NCBI GenBank assembly: GCA_913009315.1
Contig: CAJVZA010000002.1
Location: forward strand, 1 to 59,096
Direction of reading: 5' to 3'
DNA: 59,096 nucleotides
DNA from: an uncultured Hippea sp.
GTDB taxonomy: Bacteria > Campylobacterota_A > Desulfurellia > JAADFJ01
Shown: piece after piece, positions 1 through 6,109 of the stretch
Position numbering within the stretch: the stretch's first letter is position 1
How the letters are laid out: each line of letters opens with the position of its first letter
The notes under the pieces: model-generated
What the model saw: the letters and a program-made list of their open reading frames with translations, nothing else
Databases searched by the model: none
What the model was told of the DNA's origin: nothing
Program-made: the position numbers and the translations under genes

Positions 1-454
1 CACTGTAATCTCTTTCATTAGTAAAATAATAATAAGAACCGTAAGGGTTATAAATATTTGATGAAGCGTCATACTTAATTGTTTCGTTATTAGAATTATT
101 AAATGCGGCATTATTATCAATTGACCAATGACCACTGCAAAAATATTCTTTTACCCGCAACCACCTGGACCTGGACCAAGACCACTGACTACATTCATAC
201 ATTTTATCAGGTTTAAAGTAACCATAATAAGTATTAGTTGCGCTATAGTTGTTTGTGTCACCTGGATAAGCAAAAAAACTCATACTCCCGCTATAATCCA
301 AAACAAGCATAATATTAGACGGCAGATTTGTCTGTATAAACGGCGGTGCTGCACAATATTGGCCTCCTCCATCGGCAACTGCAACGGAAGCCCGTATTCC
401 GAAAATCATCAATACGGCAGCCATTATCAACAAAATCCTGAATTTATTCCTCAT
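1..454 (-). CDS. PilY1-type pilus tip/adhesin protein (5' fragment)
   Basis: Only the first ~151 codons are present; the gene runs off the left edge. The start is ATG at 454, preceded by AGAGGT and overlapping the stop of the upstream gene as ATGA. Residues 1-27 form a Sec signal peptide (basic MRNKFR, then a hydrophobic LLIMAAVLMIFG core). The mature part begins with QYCAAPPFIQTNLPSNIM and then LVLDYSGSM, where D53-x-S55-x-S57 is the MIDAS signature of a von Willebrand A domain. This C-x-x-PPF...PN...LDxSGSM arrangement is typical of PilY1, the calcium-binding tip and adhesion protein of type IV pili. It is consistent with pilB/pilT/pilC and pilD elsewhere in the window. The region after ~residue 60 is rich in Ser, Tyr and Asn. 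The C-terminal propeller cannot be seen. Confidence 0.82.
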   Translation of the reverse strand, partial: MRNKFRILLIMAAVLMIFGIRASVAVADGGGQYCAAPPFIQTNLPSNIMLVLDYSGSMSFFAYPGDTNNYSATNTYYGYFKPDKMYECSQWSWSRSRWLRVKEYFCSGHWSIDNNAAFNNSNNETIKYDASSNIYNPYGSYYYFTNERDYS

Positions 455-780
455 TTTAGTAGACCTCTTTTTCTCATAAATACGAAATTTTTCCCGTCAA
501 ATGCGCCAAAAACTCTTTCGCCTTTTTTTAAGTTATTTGGACATTTTCCGTTCAGCTCTATCGTATCGTTTCTGTAGCTTTCACTCATTACCTTGATTTT
601 GCATCCGCTCCTGCCAATATCCGTAATAGTTCCAACTACCATAACCGGCTCCATAGCCGTACGATTTGATACATTCGCATAGATCATCTTTGAAAATGCA
701 CTATCAGGAGAAATGATACCTATGCCGGCAGCTATCAATACGGCAATCATTATCAACAAAATTCTGAATCTGTTTCTCAT
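451..780 (-). CDS. Small secreted protein of unknown function
   Basis: 109 aa from ATG 780, which has a strong GGAGGG 4 nt upstream; an in-frame ATG at 792 lies inside that ribosome site and is unlikely. Residues 1-~28 are a signal peptide (MRNRFRILLIMIAVLIAAG) nearly identical at protein and DNA level to that of the downstream PilY1-like gene, to which it is coupled by ATGA. The mature ~80 residues are predicted small and beta-rich: VVGTITDIGRSGCKIKVM, then a segment ending KKGERVFGAFDG. This resembles an OB-fold or SH3-like barrel, but I do not recognise the family. The paired signal peptides and coupling suggest a periplasmic or pilus-associated partner of PilY1 (inference). Confidence 0.6.
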   Translation of the reverse strand: MRNRFRILLIMIAVLIAAGIGIISPDSAFSKMIYANVSNRTAMEPVMVVGTITDIGRSGCKIKVMSESYRNDTIELNGKCPNNLKKGERVFGAFDGKNFVFMRKRGLLK

Positions 781-837
781 TTTTCCCTCCATCGGTTAGC
801 GTAAAATAGACCGATTGTCCCATTTTCTCTGACCGTA

Positions 838-1083
838 TCACTCTGTATAAAACTTTTCTTCAAGTTTGTCAATGGAAACAAACTTGCTCGCTTGTCTTAT
901 GATTGCCCGCAATGTTCCTTTATCAAGATGAGAATGCGCAGGAACTATCAGTATCTGCTTTTCTCCGGACGATAACACTCTTTTCAGCTTCGTATGGCTT
1001 CCCTTTTGAGACGATTTTTGAAAGCCGAACGATAGAAAGATTTTCACAACCTCACTACCTGAAAGCTGTTTCAACCGGCTCAT
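838..1083 (-). CDS. hicA: HicA-family mRNA interferase toxin
   Basis: 81 aa. HicA toxins are small double-stranded-RNA-binding-fold ribonucleases that cut mRNA and are neutralised by HicB. Family signatures are visible: FGFQKSSQKGSHTKL, with the catalytic-type His in GSH, then VPAHSHLDKGTLRAIIRQ near the C terminus, as in YcfA/HicA proteins. The start ATG 1083 lies 29 nt inside the upstream hicB, so the two are translationally coupled. Here the antitoxin comes first. Length is normal, so the toxin looks intact. Confidence 0.85.
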   Translation of the reverse strand: MSRLKQLSGSEVVKIFLSFGFQKSSQKGSHTKLKRVLSSGEKQILIVPAHSHLDKGTLRAIIRQASKFVSIDKLEEKFYTE

Positions 1084-1306
1084 CTGCTACCTCGGTTTCC
1101 AGGTGAATATCCAATATTGGATTGGATACAAAACCAAGGGATTCGGATTGTTCTCCTTCAAAATAGAGCTGTACCGCCTCCTTCAGGTTTTTCAGCGCCA
1201 TATCCAGGCTGTTTGCTTGAGTAACCACGCCGATTTCCATACATTCAGCTACAAATCCCCCCTCATCTCCATAATAAATCATTGCGTGAATAATTCTACG
1301 CAGCAT
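1055..1306 (-). CDS. hicB: HicB-family antitoxin
   Basis: 83 aa from ATG 1306, preceded by GGAGGGAAAA. The N-terminal half (IIHAMIYYGDEGGFVAECMEIGVVTQ) is the RNase-H-like HicB fold: beta strand, then the substrate-mimic loop and a cysteine strand. The following helix, SLDMALKNLKEAVQLYFEG, matches the usual HicB helix. The protein overlaps hicA by 29 nt. A longer GTG-initiated frame reaching 1369 exists, but its extra residues look like the start of a different, truncated hicA. The 20 bp around the start are nearly identical to those of the gene starting at 780, a duplicated translation-initiation segment. Confidence 0.82.
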   Translation of the reverse strand: MLRRIIHAMIYYGDEGGFVAECMEIGVVTQANSLDMALKNLKEAVQLYFEGEQSESLGFVSNPILDIHLETEVADEPVETAFR

Positions 1307-1318
1307 TTTTCCCTCCAT

Positions 1319-1369
1319 TGGTTTCAAATTCCTATCTTCCGGATACTTGATGAATGCCTTTCTTTTCAC
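1319..1369 (-). pseudogene. Truncated hicA-like toxin start
   Basis: A GTG at 1369 overlaps the TGA of the upstream HicB-like gene (GTGA). It encodes MKRKAFIKYPEDRNLKP before running into the ribosome-binding segment of the next hicB. HicA toxins partnered with this kind of HicB commonly begin MKRK-x-F/L-I-K-x-L-E, so I read this as the first ~17 codons of a toxin whose remainder was replaced by the neighbouring module. The frame stays open into hicB, so a fused product is formally possible. The assignment rests on a short match and is inference. Confidence 0.45.
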
Positions 1370-1557
1370 AAAACTATTTCTTTTATCTCATGTTTCTCAG
1401 GCACATCATCCATTGCCATCATTAGATACGCATCTTTGATGTTCGCCTCCAATTCCTCCAATGTCTTCCCTTGAGTCATAATTTCAGGGTGCTCAAGAAA
1501 TTTACCAAGCCAAAATTTGTCAGATTTCCAATAAATCAAGGTCATTTTTGTCAGCAT
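1366..1557 (-). CDS. HicB-like antitoxin, toxin partner lost
   Basis: 63 aa from ATG 1557, with AAAGGATG upstream. The sequence LIYWKSDKFWLGKFLEHPEIM followed by TLEELEANIKDAY is the compact HicB type: one beta-hairpin, then the TLEEL-x-x-N-I-K/R-D-A helix. The usual C-terminal DNA-binding segment is absent, as in many short HicB proteins. Its stop overlaps a GTG that begins a fragment resembling hicA. No complete cognate toxin follows, so this may be an orphan antitoxin, or it may serve the hicA at 838-1083. Confidence 0.7.
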   Translation of the reverse strand: MLTKMTLIYWKSDKFWLGKFLEHPEIMTQGKTLEELEANIKDAYLMMAMDDVPEKHEIKEIVL

Positions 1558-1570
1558 AGATACATCCTTT

Positions 1571-1634
1571 CTTTTGGGGTCGTGTCTTTGCATTTGACAT
1601 AACTCCCATCTATTTTATTTTTCACCGGTTTTTC
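1571..1634. repeat. Junction repeat, copy A
   Basis: First of three copies of a repeat whose core on the plus strand is GGGGTCGTGTCTTTGCATTT followed by GACA. Copies A and B match almost without change over ~64 bp, up to a shared TTCACCGGTTT. Each copy lies at a junction between toxin-antitoxin or nuclease genes. The core resembles sequence I associate with REP-type or Y1-transposase-linked repeats in environmental bacteria. That link is recollection and is not proven here. Confidence 0.75.
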
Positions 1635-1673
1635 CTCTTTTTATGCAATTTTTCTCAAATATCTCCCGCAAGT

Positions 1674-2084
1674 TCATTTTGATTTCAAATCTTTTTCAAT
1701 AACATTAAGCTTTTCTAAAATAAAATCTTTTGCCTTTTTAGCAAGTTCAAAACATTCTTTCGCTTCATCGTATGTAGGTATATAGAACTCGTCCGGATAT
1801 CTTAACTCAACAGCGTAATATGAAAGATTTTTAGTATCAATATTTTTAAAATTATCGTCAATATTCTTGCATAATTGCAAAAGAAACTCAAGGTTATGTG
1901 TTCTTCCAAATTCAATACCGTTGTTAGAGAGATAAGCTTTTAATAATTTTTCAACAAATTGTTGAGCGTGAAAGCAAACAGAGCTTGTTACTACCTCTTT
2001 TTTTGAAAGTTTAAACTCATTTTCAATGGTTCTGTAATCTTCAAATGCTTTTATCAGCCATTTTCTTAATATTTCATCTGTCAC
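1674..2084 (-). CDS. HEPN-domain protein (toxin of an MNT/HEPN pair)
   Basis: 136 aa. The start is GTG 2084, overlapping the TGA of the nucleotidyltransferase gene (GTGA). HEPN hallmarks are in order: SSVCFHAQQFVEKLLKAYL (helix 2, ~res 32-50), GRTHNLEFLLQL (~res 57-68) and YYAVELRYPDEFY near residue 97. The last is the YxxxRYPD signature of the PF05168-type HEPN family. A C-terminal helix ends in EKDLKSK. HEPN proteins of such pairs are toxins or RNases silenced by the adjacent nucleotidyltransferase. This one lacks the R-x4-H-x-Y motif of HepT, so its control may differ. A longer upstream frame overlaps the partner gene and is not the real start. Confidence 0.78.
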   Translation of the reverse strand: MTDEILRKWLIKAFEDYRTIENEFKLSKKEVVTSSVCFHAQQFVEKLLKAYLSNNGIEFGRTHNLEFLLQLCKNIDDNFKNIDTKNLSYYAVELRYPDEFYIPTYDEAKECFELAKKAKDFILEKLNVIEKDLKSK

Positions 2085-2449
2085 AGCTTGATTCCTTCTT
2101 TCAATGCTTCTTTGGTAATACTGCCGATAAAGTTTTTGTAATAGTCCAACTCTTTTTCTGATTTCACAATCACATCGCAGTCGATTAAAAATCGAGCCAA
2201 TATTGTTCTTATTGATTTTGCAAGTTTTTGCTTTTCTTTGATGTTTTTTTTGTCTTTCACAACAACAAGTATGTCCCAATCGCTATATTTATTATAATCA
2301 CCTCTTGCGCGAGAGCCAAACAGTATAACCTTCACTATTTTTATGTCGTCTGCGGCTTGTAAAATTAATTTTTTTATCCACGAACAAGTAAAATCTTTTG
2401 GGGTCGTGTCTTTGCATTTGACAAAACTCTCATCTATTTTGCTATTCAC
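2081..2449 (-). CDS. MNT-type nucleotidyltransferase antitoxin
   Basis: Up to 122 aa. Residues 43-60 contain LFGSRARGDYNKYSDWDIL, the G-S-x10-D-x-D metal-binding signature of minimal nucleotidyltransferases (G45, S46, D57, D59). It precedes the HEPN gene and is coupled to it by GTGA, the standard antitoxin-toxin layout. The start is uncertain: GTG 2449 overlaps the TAG of the upstream hepT, but the first ~17 residues (including VKCKDTTP) are encoded by the junction repeat. The original start may have been lost or moved when the repeat arrived. Confidence 0.78.
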   Translation of the reverse strand: MNSKIDESFVKCKDTTPKDFTCSWIKKLILQAADDIKIVKVILFGSRARGDYNKYSDWDILVVVKDKKNIKEKQKLAKSIRTILARFLIDCDVIVKSEKELDYYKNFIGSITKEALKEGIKL

Positions 2450-2458
2450 CGGTTTGCC
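2395..2458. repeat. Junction repeat, copy B
   Basis: Second copy, almost identical to 1571-1634 over 64 bp. It covers the last codons of hepT (encoding QTGE) and the presumed first codons of the next nucleotidyltransferase, so it alters the termini of both proteins. Confidence 0.75.
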
Positions 2459-2831
2459 CTTCAGTTTCCAAACTTTTCATTATTGCCTCTGATTTTATCA
2501 ATAATTTATCCATTTCATTCCTGCATATATCAAAAACTATTTCAGCATCTATATCAATATAACGATGAGAAATGATCTCTCTCATTTTTATTATACTGCT
2601 CCAGTAATTCTTGTCACCAAACTTAGGAAGCAGCAAATTATCGATTTTGTTTATGCCTTTTATTGATTCGCCGATTGCCTGCAATCTCATACATATAGCA
2701 TCAAACAGGTCGAGATTTCTATCATTCGCGTAAAAGTCATCTGGAGTTTTAATGCTGTCAAATCTCCTTTTTATAATTTTGATACTTTCAATAATAAAAT
2801 CTGCAAGCGATAACAATTCTTCTTTATGCAT
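2442..2831 (-). CDS. hepT: HepT-type HEPN toxin (DUF86)
   Basis: 129 aa. HepT is a HEPN RNase toxin inactivated when its MntA partner transfers AMP groups to a tyrosine in the R-x4-H-x-Y motif. That motif is intact: R84-EIIS-H89-R-Y91 within MREIISHRY. The upstream helix MRLQAIGESIKGI is also typical of DUF86. ATG 2831 overlaps the end of mntA by 8 nt, so antitoxin is made first. The C-terminal QTGE comes from the junction repeat and is probably not native. Confidence 0.85.
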   Translation of the reverse strand: MHKEELLSLADFIIESIKIIKRRFDSIKTPDDFYANDRNLDLFDAICMRLQAIGESIKGINKIDNLLLPKFGDKNYWSSIIKMREIISHRYIDIDAEIVFDICRNEMDKLLIKSEAIMKSLETEGQTGE

Positions 2832-3168
2832 ATATAATATTTCTGTTTATACTGTTTTTTAATGCCTTTTTCATTCTTTTGTGTCCGGTTACAATATCAA
2901 CTTTCTTTCCCATTTTATTTTCCAGAAACAGATATAAATCTGACAAATTTCTAAAAGATTTGTCATAAAACTCCACATAAAAGTCTATATCGCTATTTTC
3001 CGTTTCATTGCCTCTGGCATAACTGCCAAAAAGACCTATCTTTGACACTCCATATTTAACTCTCAAAATTTCTTTGTTGGATTTCAAAAACTCCAGTATT
3101 TCCCGAGGCGCCGGGCCGAACCGAAACATCGGGGTCGTGTCTTTGCATTTGACATAACTCTTATTCAT
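2824..3168 (-). CDS. mntA: MntA-type nucleotidyltransferase antitoxin
   Basis: 114 aa from ATG 3168; in-frame upstream codons to 3228 overlap the Uma2 gene. IGLFGSYARGNETENSDID carries a perfect G-S-x10-D-x-D motif, the active site that AMPylates HepT. The sequence then continues DFYVEF...LSDLYLFLENKMGKKVDIVT, the conserved MNT core strand. It is followed by hepT with an 8-nt overlap. As in the second pair, residues after the start (SYVKCKDTTP) are encoded by the junction repeat, so the native N terminus was probably closer to FRFGPAPREIL. Confidence 0.83.
   Translation of the reverse strand: MNKSYVKCKDTTPMFRFGPAPREILEFLKSNKEILRVKYGVSKIGLFGSYARGNETENSDIDFYVEFYDKSFRNLSDLYLFLENKMGKKVDIVTGHKRMKKALKNSINRNIIYA
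3131..3160. repeat. Junction repeat, copy C
   Basis: Third copy of the core (GGGGTCGTGTCTTTGCATTT then GACATAACTC). The flanking similarity to copies A and B fades after this 30-bp core. It lies just inside the start of mntA, next to the Uma2 stop. Confidence 0.75.
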
Positions 3169-3169
3169 C

Positions 3170-3769
3170 TCATTTGCCGCTGATTTGTTCATCATCCCTT
3201 TTCTCATTTTTCGGCAGTTCTTTTTCAAATATTTCCCACAGGTTTATCTCTATATCGAACGCCTTCAGCTTGAGCACCTCATCCCAATTGAGAATGTCAG
3301 CAGCACCGTATTTTTCGTTTTCAAGATAAAACCGTTCAACATATTCAAGCTCAGGATGAATCAATACATATTCAGAAACGCCAAATTTTTCATAAAGCGT
3401 CTTTTTTTCGCGCTTATCCTTAAGAACAGTCGAAGGTGATACGATTTCAATAATTAGATCGGGTGCACCTTTGATATTAGCTTCAGTAATTTTATTTTTA
3501 TCGCAAACTACGAAGATATCAGGCTGAACAACATTATACTCATCAAATACAACATCGGTGGGAGCACTAAATGGTGCACACTCTTTTAGTTTTTTTTCCT
3601 GAGATGAAATCTTTTTACTTATATTCCAGCTGATTTTCTGATGCTTAACCTTCGGTGCAGGACTCATATCATAGGCTTCGCCGTCGATAATCTCCCACCT
3701 TTGGTCATCAGACCATTTGAGATAATCATTGTAATTAAATCTTTTGTTAGCCTGCTGTATAATCGGCAT
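3170..3769 (-). CDS. Uma2-family (DUF820) restriction-endonuclease-like protein
   Basis: 199 aa from ATG 3769 with GGGAGG 5 nt upstream; a GTG two codons earlier is inside the ribosome site. Family motifs: an early RWEIIDGEAYDMSPAP segment, then VVQPDIFVVCDKNKI and APDLIIEIVSPSTVLKDKREK. The PD...E-I-V-S-P-S core of PD-(D/E)xK nuclease folds is present, with the terminal YEKFGVSEYVLIHPE typical of Uma2. The function of this widespread family is unsettled. It is the first gene of the minus-strand accessory run and has no gene close upstream. Confidence 0.85.
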   Translation of the reverse strand: MPIIQQANKRFNYNDYLKWSDDQRWEIIDGEAYDMSPAPKVKHQKISWNISKKISSQEKKLKECAPFSAPTDVVFDEYNVVQPDIFVVCDKNKITEANIKGAPDLIIEIVSPSTVLKDKREKKTLYEKFGVSEYVLIHPELEYVERFYLENEKYGAADILNWDEVLKLKAFDIEINLWEIFEKELPKNEKRDDEQISGK

Positions 3770-4084
3770 TTCCACCTCCCGGATATCCCAGATGAGTGAG
3801 TATGGATATAATTCAAGAATCCTTTACATAGACCTTAATTATAGCGTCAAAGCTAATATTTTGCAACCTTTCGGGGTTTTTGATATTGGAATCGTGCCTC
3901 AATATAAAACAAAATCAGCAAATCTTACTCTTATATTTGTCTTCTATGATTCGTATAAGATTTAGAGGCAGATAGATCAATTTCCTTTACGTAGATTTTC
4001 CAATGCGGGCAAAGAGAATAAGATAAAGAACATTGTGAATATTTTCCTTTCCATCATCGCGCAAAGTATCTCACCACAGGCAGG

Positions 4085-4350
4085 ATGCCTATGATACACT
4101 GAGACTGCCGCGGCCTTCGGCCTCGCAGTGACAGAAAGAAAAAGTCATTGCCTTGGATATTTTCTCTCTGTCATCGTAAGCATTTTCCCCCTCCGTCATT
4201 GCGAGCGAAGCGAAGCAATCTCAGTTTCTTCAGTGTATCACAGGCATCCTGCCTGTTCTTTTCTTCTGTTCCGCATTTGAGAAAAGATGTTAAGAAAATC
4301 TTCTGATGAAGCGTATAGAAAATTAAGGGTAACTCTGATGGCCGGATGCT
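4085..4350. repeat. Interspersed palindromic repeat (GCGAGCGAAGCGAAGCAATC type)
   Basis: Contains GTCATTGCGAGCGAAGCGAA and then GCAATCTC, a palindromic repeat seen in many unrelated bacteria, plus GCCGCGGCCTTCGGCCTCGC. The stretch from 4195 through 4350 matches the complement of 57197-57045 nearly base for base. This gives an inverted pair of ~150 bp at the two ends of the window. A shorter relative lies at 56701-56752. Confidence 0.8.
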
Positions 4351-4353
4351 TCC

Positions 4354-4457
4354 ATAGAAGATAACTCAGGAGCGAGATAAAGTGATCTGTTTTTCGAAGG
4401 CTTAGCGGTGCTTAATTCGAGGAAAAAGATTGCTTTAGATTGCCCTGAGTTATCTTC
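4354..4457. mobile_element. Miniature inverted-repeat insertion (~104 bp)
   Basis: Bounded by perfect 14-bp inverted repeats GAAGATAACTCAGG (4357-4370) and CCTGAGTTATCTTC (4444-4457). The related repeat near 57.0 kb runs directly from GTATGCTTCC to CTTCGGGCTTTATATTC without this segment, so it looks like an insertion into the older repeat. A further inverted pair lies outside it (GGGTAACTCTGA at 4327 and TCAGAGTTACCC at 4584). A third pair, TTCGAAGGC / GCCTTCGAA, is centred near 4463. Confidence 0.55.
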
Positions 4458-4899
4458 CCTTTGGGCTTTATATTCTTTCCCGTATGCTTCGTCGCAGCTT
4501 CTCGGCATATGCTTGTGCTATGCCTTCGAAACCTGCTCCTTGCCTGCGCAAAAGAGTATTAAAGCTATGGGAGTATATGACCCTCAGAGTTACCCTGATG
4601 TTTGAGCAAAAGGGGAGAGATTGGTCGGTAAATATTATAATATTATTTGTTTTTTTGCTGTGCTTTTTAAGAATTGGAAAAGACTGTGAGTTTTCTATTT
4701 TTAGCTGAAGCAGGAGATTTTTAGTCTTTTCTCATCGCGGCGACTTTTTGCATAGGTCAGACTAAGTGATAACTGTTGTAAGATTGCGCAGCATTTTGCT
4801 TTGCATTCAAGGAGCGGGAAAGAGCGCTACCTAATATGGTTGTAACCTTTTCCGCAACACAGAAGGTGAAGCAAAAGACAAGCAGGATTGCGGCAGGTA

Positions 4900-5042
4900 T
4901 TACTCAGTCTGACCTCATTTTTGGTCGTTCAAAAAGCAAGAGAAAGTATTCCACTTTTTATACACTCCAAGCAAGAAACGAGATAGGTTGCAACGGTTAT
5001 TACTCAGCCTGACCTTATTTTTGGTCGTTCAAAAAGCAAGAA
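4900..5042. repeat. Direct repeat pair of ~44 bp
   Basis: The block TTACTCAG(T/C)CTGACCT..., ending GGTCGTTCAAAAAGCAAGA, occurs at 4900-4943 and again at 4999-5042, 99 bp apart. A divergent inverted copy of its first half lies at 4755-4776. Confidence 0.75.
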
Positions 5043-5404
5043 ATAAAAATCTTGATTATTCGGAAAGATAAAAAGATAACTATACATTCAAGTCTTCAAA
5101 ATCAGATCACCAAATCTTATTCTCAATGTCTGTCTTCTATAGATTCGCATATAGCTTTCAGAGACACTTTCATATTTAATCAACGACAGAGAAATAAGCC
5201 TGTCGGTCTTGTCAGTTTTAGTTGATACGAATAGAATAAGGAGTTATGTCAAATGTTGACAGGTTGTTGAAAAACTTCTGAGTTCTACGTGTTGCCTCAT
5301 TTAACAATCTATATGAAAATAGTAAAATGAGGAGACTCGGAGATAGCATGAAGAACAGACTTTCAACAGGAGACAACTCTATGTTACTAAATCTCAAAGA
5401 AAGG

Positions 5405-5438
5405 CTGCCGTGAATGCGTTTATTGTGCAGCGTTCTCA
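5405..5438 (-). repeat. Truncated copy of the MITE terminal repeat
   Basis: AATGAGAACGCTGCACAATA on the minus strand is a diverged copy of the terminal repeat of the element at 11142-11407. No matching partner end is visible nearby, so the copy is single and partial. Confidence 0.55.
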
Positions 5439-5440
5439 TT

Positions 5441-5572
5441 TATGATAATATTTCTATTTTTATATCCCCTGCATATTGTTATTGAAGAATTGACTGATAA
5501 GGATATGATAAGTGGTTTGTTTGGAAATAAAAGCATCGGAGCAATTTTGAGAATCCGAGAGAGAACTATGTA
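5441..5572 (+). CDS. Possible small hydrophobic-start ORF
   Basis: 43 codons: a short hydrophobic start (MIIFLFLYPLHIVIEEL) and a polar tail ending AILRIRERTM. Its ATG directly follows the truncated terminal repeat (GTTCTCATTT-ATG), as queC follows the intact element. There is no clear ribosome site and no recognisable family. It may be the broken end of a former gene or simply an open frame. Confidence 0.2.
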
Positions 5573-5644
5573 GCAATGAAAGCATGAGGTTGTTTCCAAT
5601 AGCTGTAGTTGAAATTTTTTAAAAAGAGGTTAGAAATAGTATCT

Positions 5645-6109
5645 ATGAATTTAACTATTAAAAATGCAAATCTGCATGATGTTGATAAAATTTATGACAT
5701 CATAAAGCAGGAGGCTCAGAGAAATCTGCTTCTTGTGCGTACAAAAGATGAAATAGCCGCAGAGATAAGAACATTCAAGCTGGCGGAAAATGACAATAAG
5801 ACGGTTGGATGTTCGTCTCTGTATATATGGAACAGAAAATGGGCCGAAATAAGATCACTCGCCGTGGTTCAGAGCGCCAGAATGACCGGGGTTGGAGGAG
5901 AATTAGTCAAAAGTCTGATATATGATGCAAAATTATTAGGCCTGAAGCAGGTTTTTGCATTAACATATCAGGTAGATTTTTTCATAAAGCAAGGTTTTTA
6001 TCTAATTGAATTCAGCAAGATTCCGGACAAAAAAATATGGGATTATTGTGCAAGATGCCCGCTGCTTTCCTGCTGCAATGAAAAAGCAATGCTTCGGGAT
6101 CTGTATTGA
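5645..6109 (+). CDS. argA: GNAT N-acetyltransferase, short ArgA-type (N-acetylglutamate synthase)
   Basis: 154 aa from ATG 5645; a TTG at 5609 would add 12 unconserved residues. It is a single GNAT domain without the amino-acid-kinase domain of classical ArgA. Residues ~58-100 (VGCSSLYIW, WAEIRSLAVVQSARMTGVGG) form strand 4 and the acetyl-CoA-binding loop. LKQVFALTYQVDFFIKQGF, then a Cys-containing tail (CARCPLLSCCNEKAML), match the short ArgA proteins that make N-acetylglutamate in deltaproteobacteria and relatives. The acetyl-CoA loop is less canonical than Q/RxxGxG/A (SARMTGVGG). It overlaps lepA by TTGA. argF and argG at 46-48 kb support an arginine pathway. Confidence 0.75.
   Translation: MNLTIKNANLHDVDKIYDIIKQEAQRNLLLVRTKDEIAAEIRTFKLAENDNKTVGCSSLYIWNRKWAEIRSLAVVQSARMTGVGGELVKSLIYDAKLLGLKQVFALTYQVDFFIKQGFYLIEFSKIPDKKIWDYCARCPLLSCCNEKAMLRDLY

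Larger units (their letters stand above)
3780..5640. other. Repeat-rich, nearly gene-free interval
   Basis: About 1.9 kb between Uma2 and the argA-like gene with no credible long gene; the open frames here carry no recognisable domain and coincide with repeats. It holds interspersed palindromes, an insertion bounded by inverted repeats, several direct repeats and a truncated copy of the MITE terminal repeat, listed separately. Sequence at 3911-3975 is repeated with ~75-80% visible identity at 5099-5165 in the same orientation. Confidence 0.7.

Noticed and set aside
128-577. 149-codon open frame on the plus strand
   Set aside because: It is antisense to the PilY1-like and small secreted genes, which have signal peptides, ribosome sites and a MIDAS motif; the plus-strand product has no recognisable domain.
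4408-4708. Overlapping open frames on the plus strand
   Set aside because: They lie across nested inverted repeats, have no ribosome site and have low-complexity Cys/Leu-rich products.
5218-5439. 73-codon minus-strand frame starting MRTLHNKR
   Set aside because: Its start is the MITE terminal repeat; the same kind of frame occurs by chance in the 11.1-kb element (MRPLRNKH).
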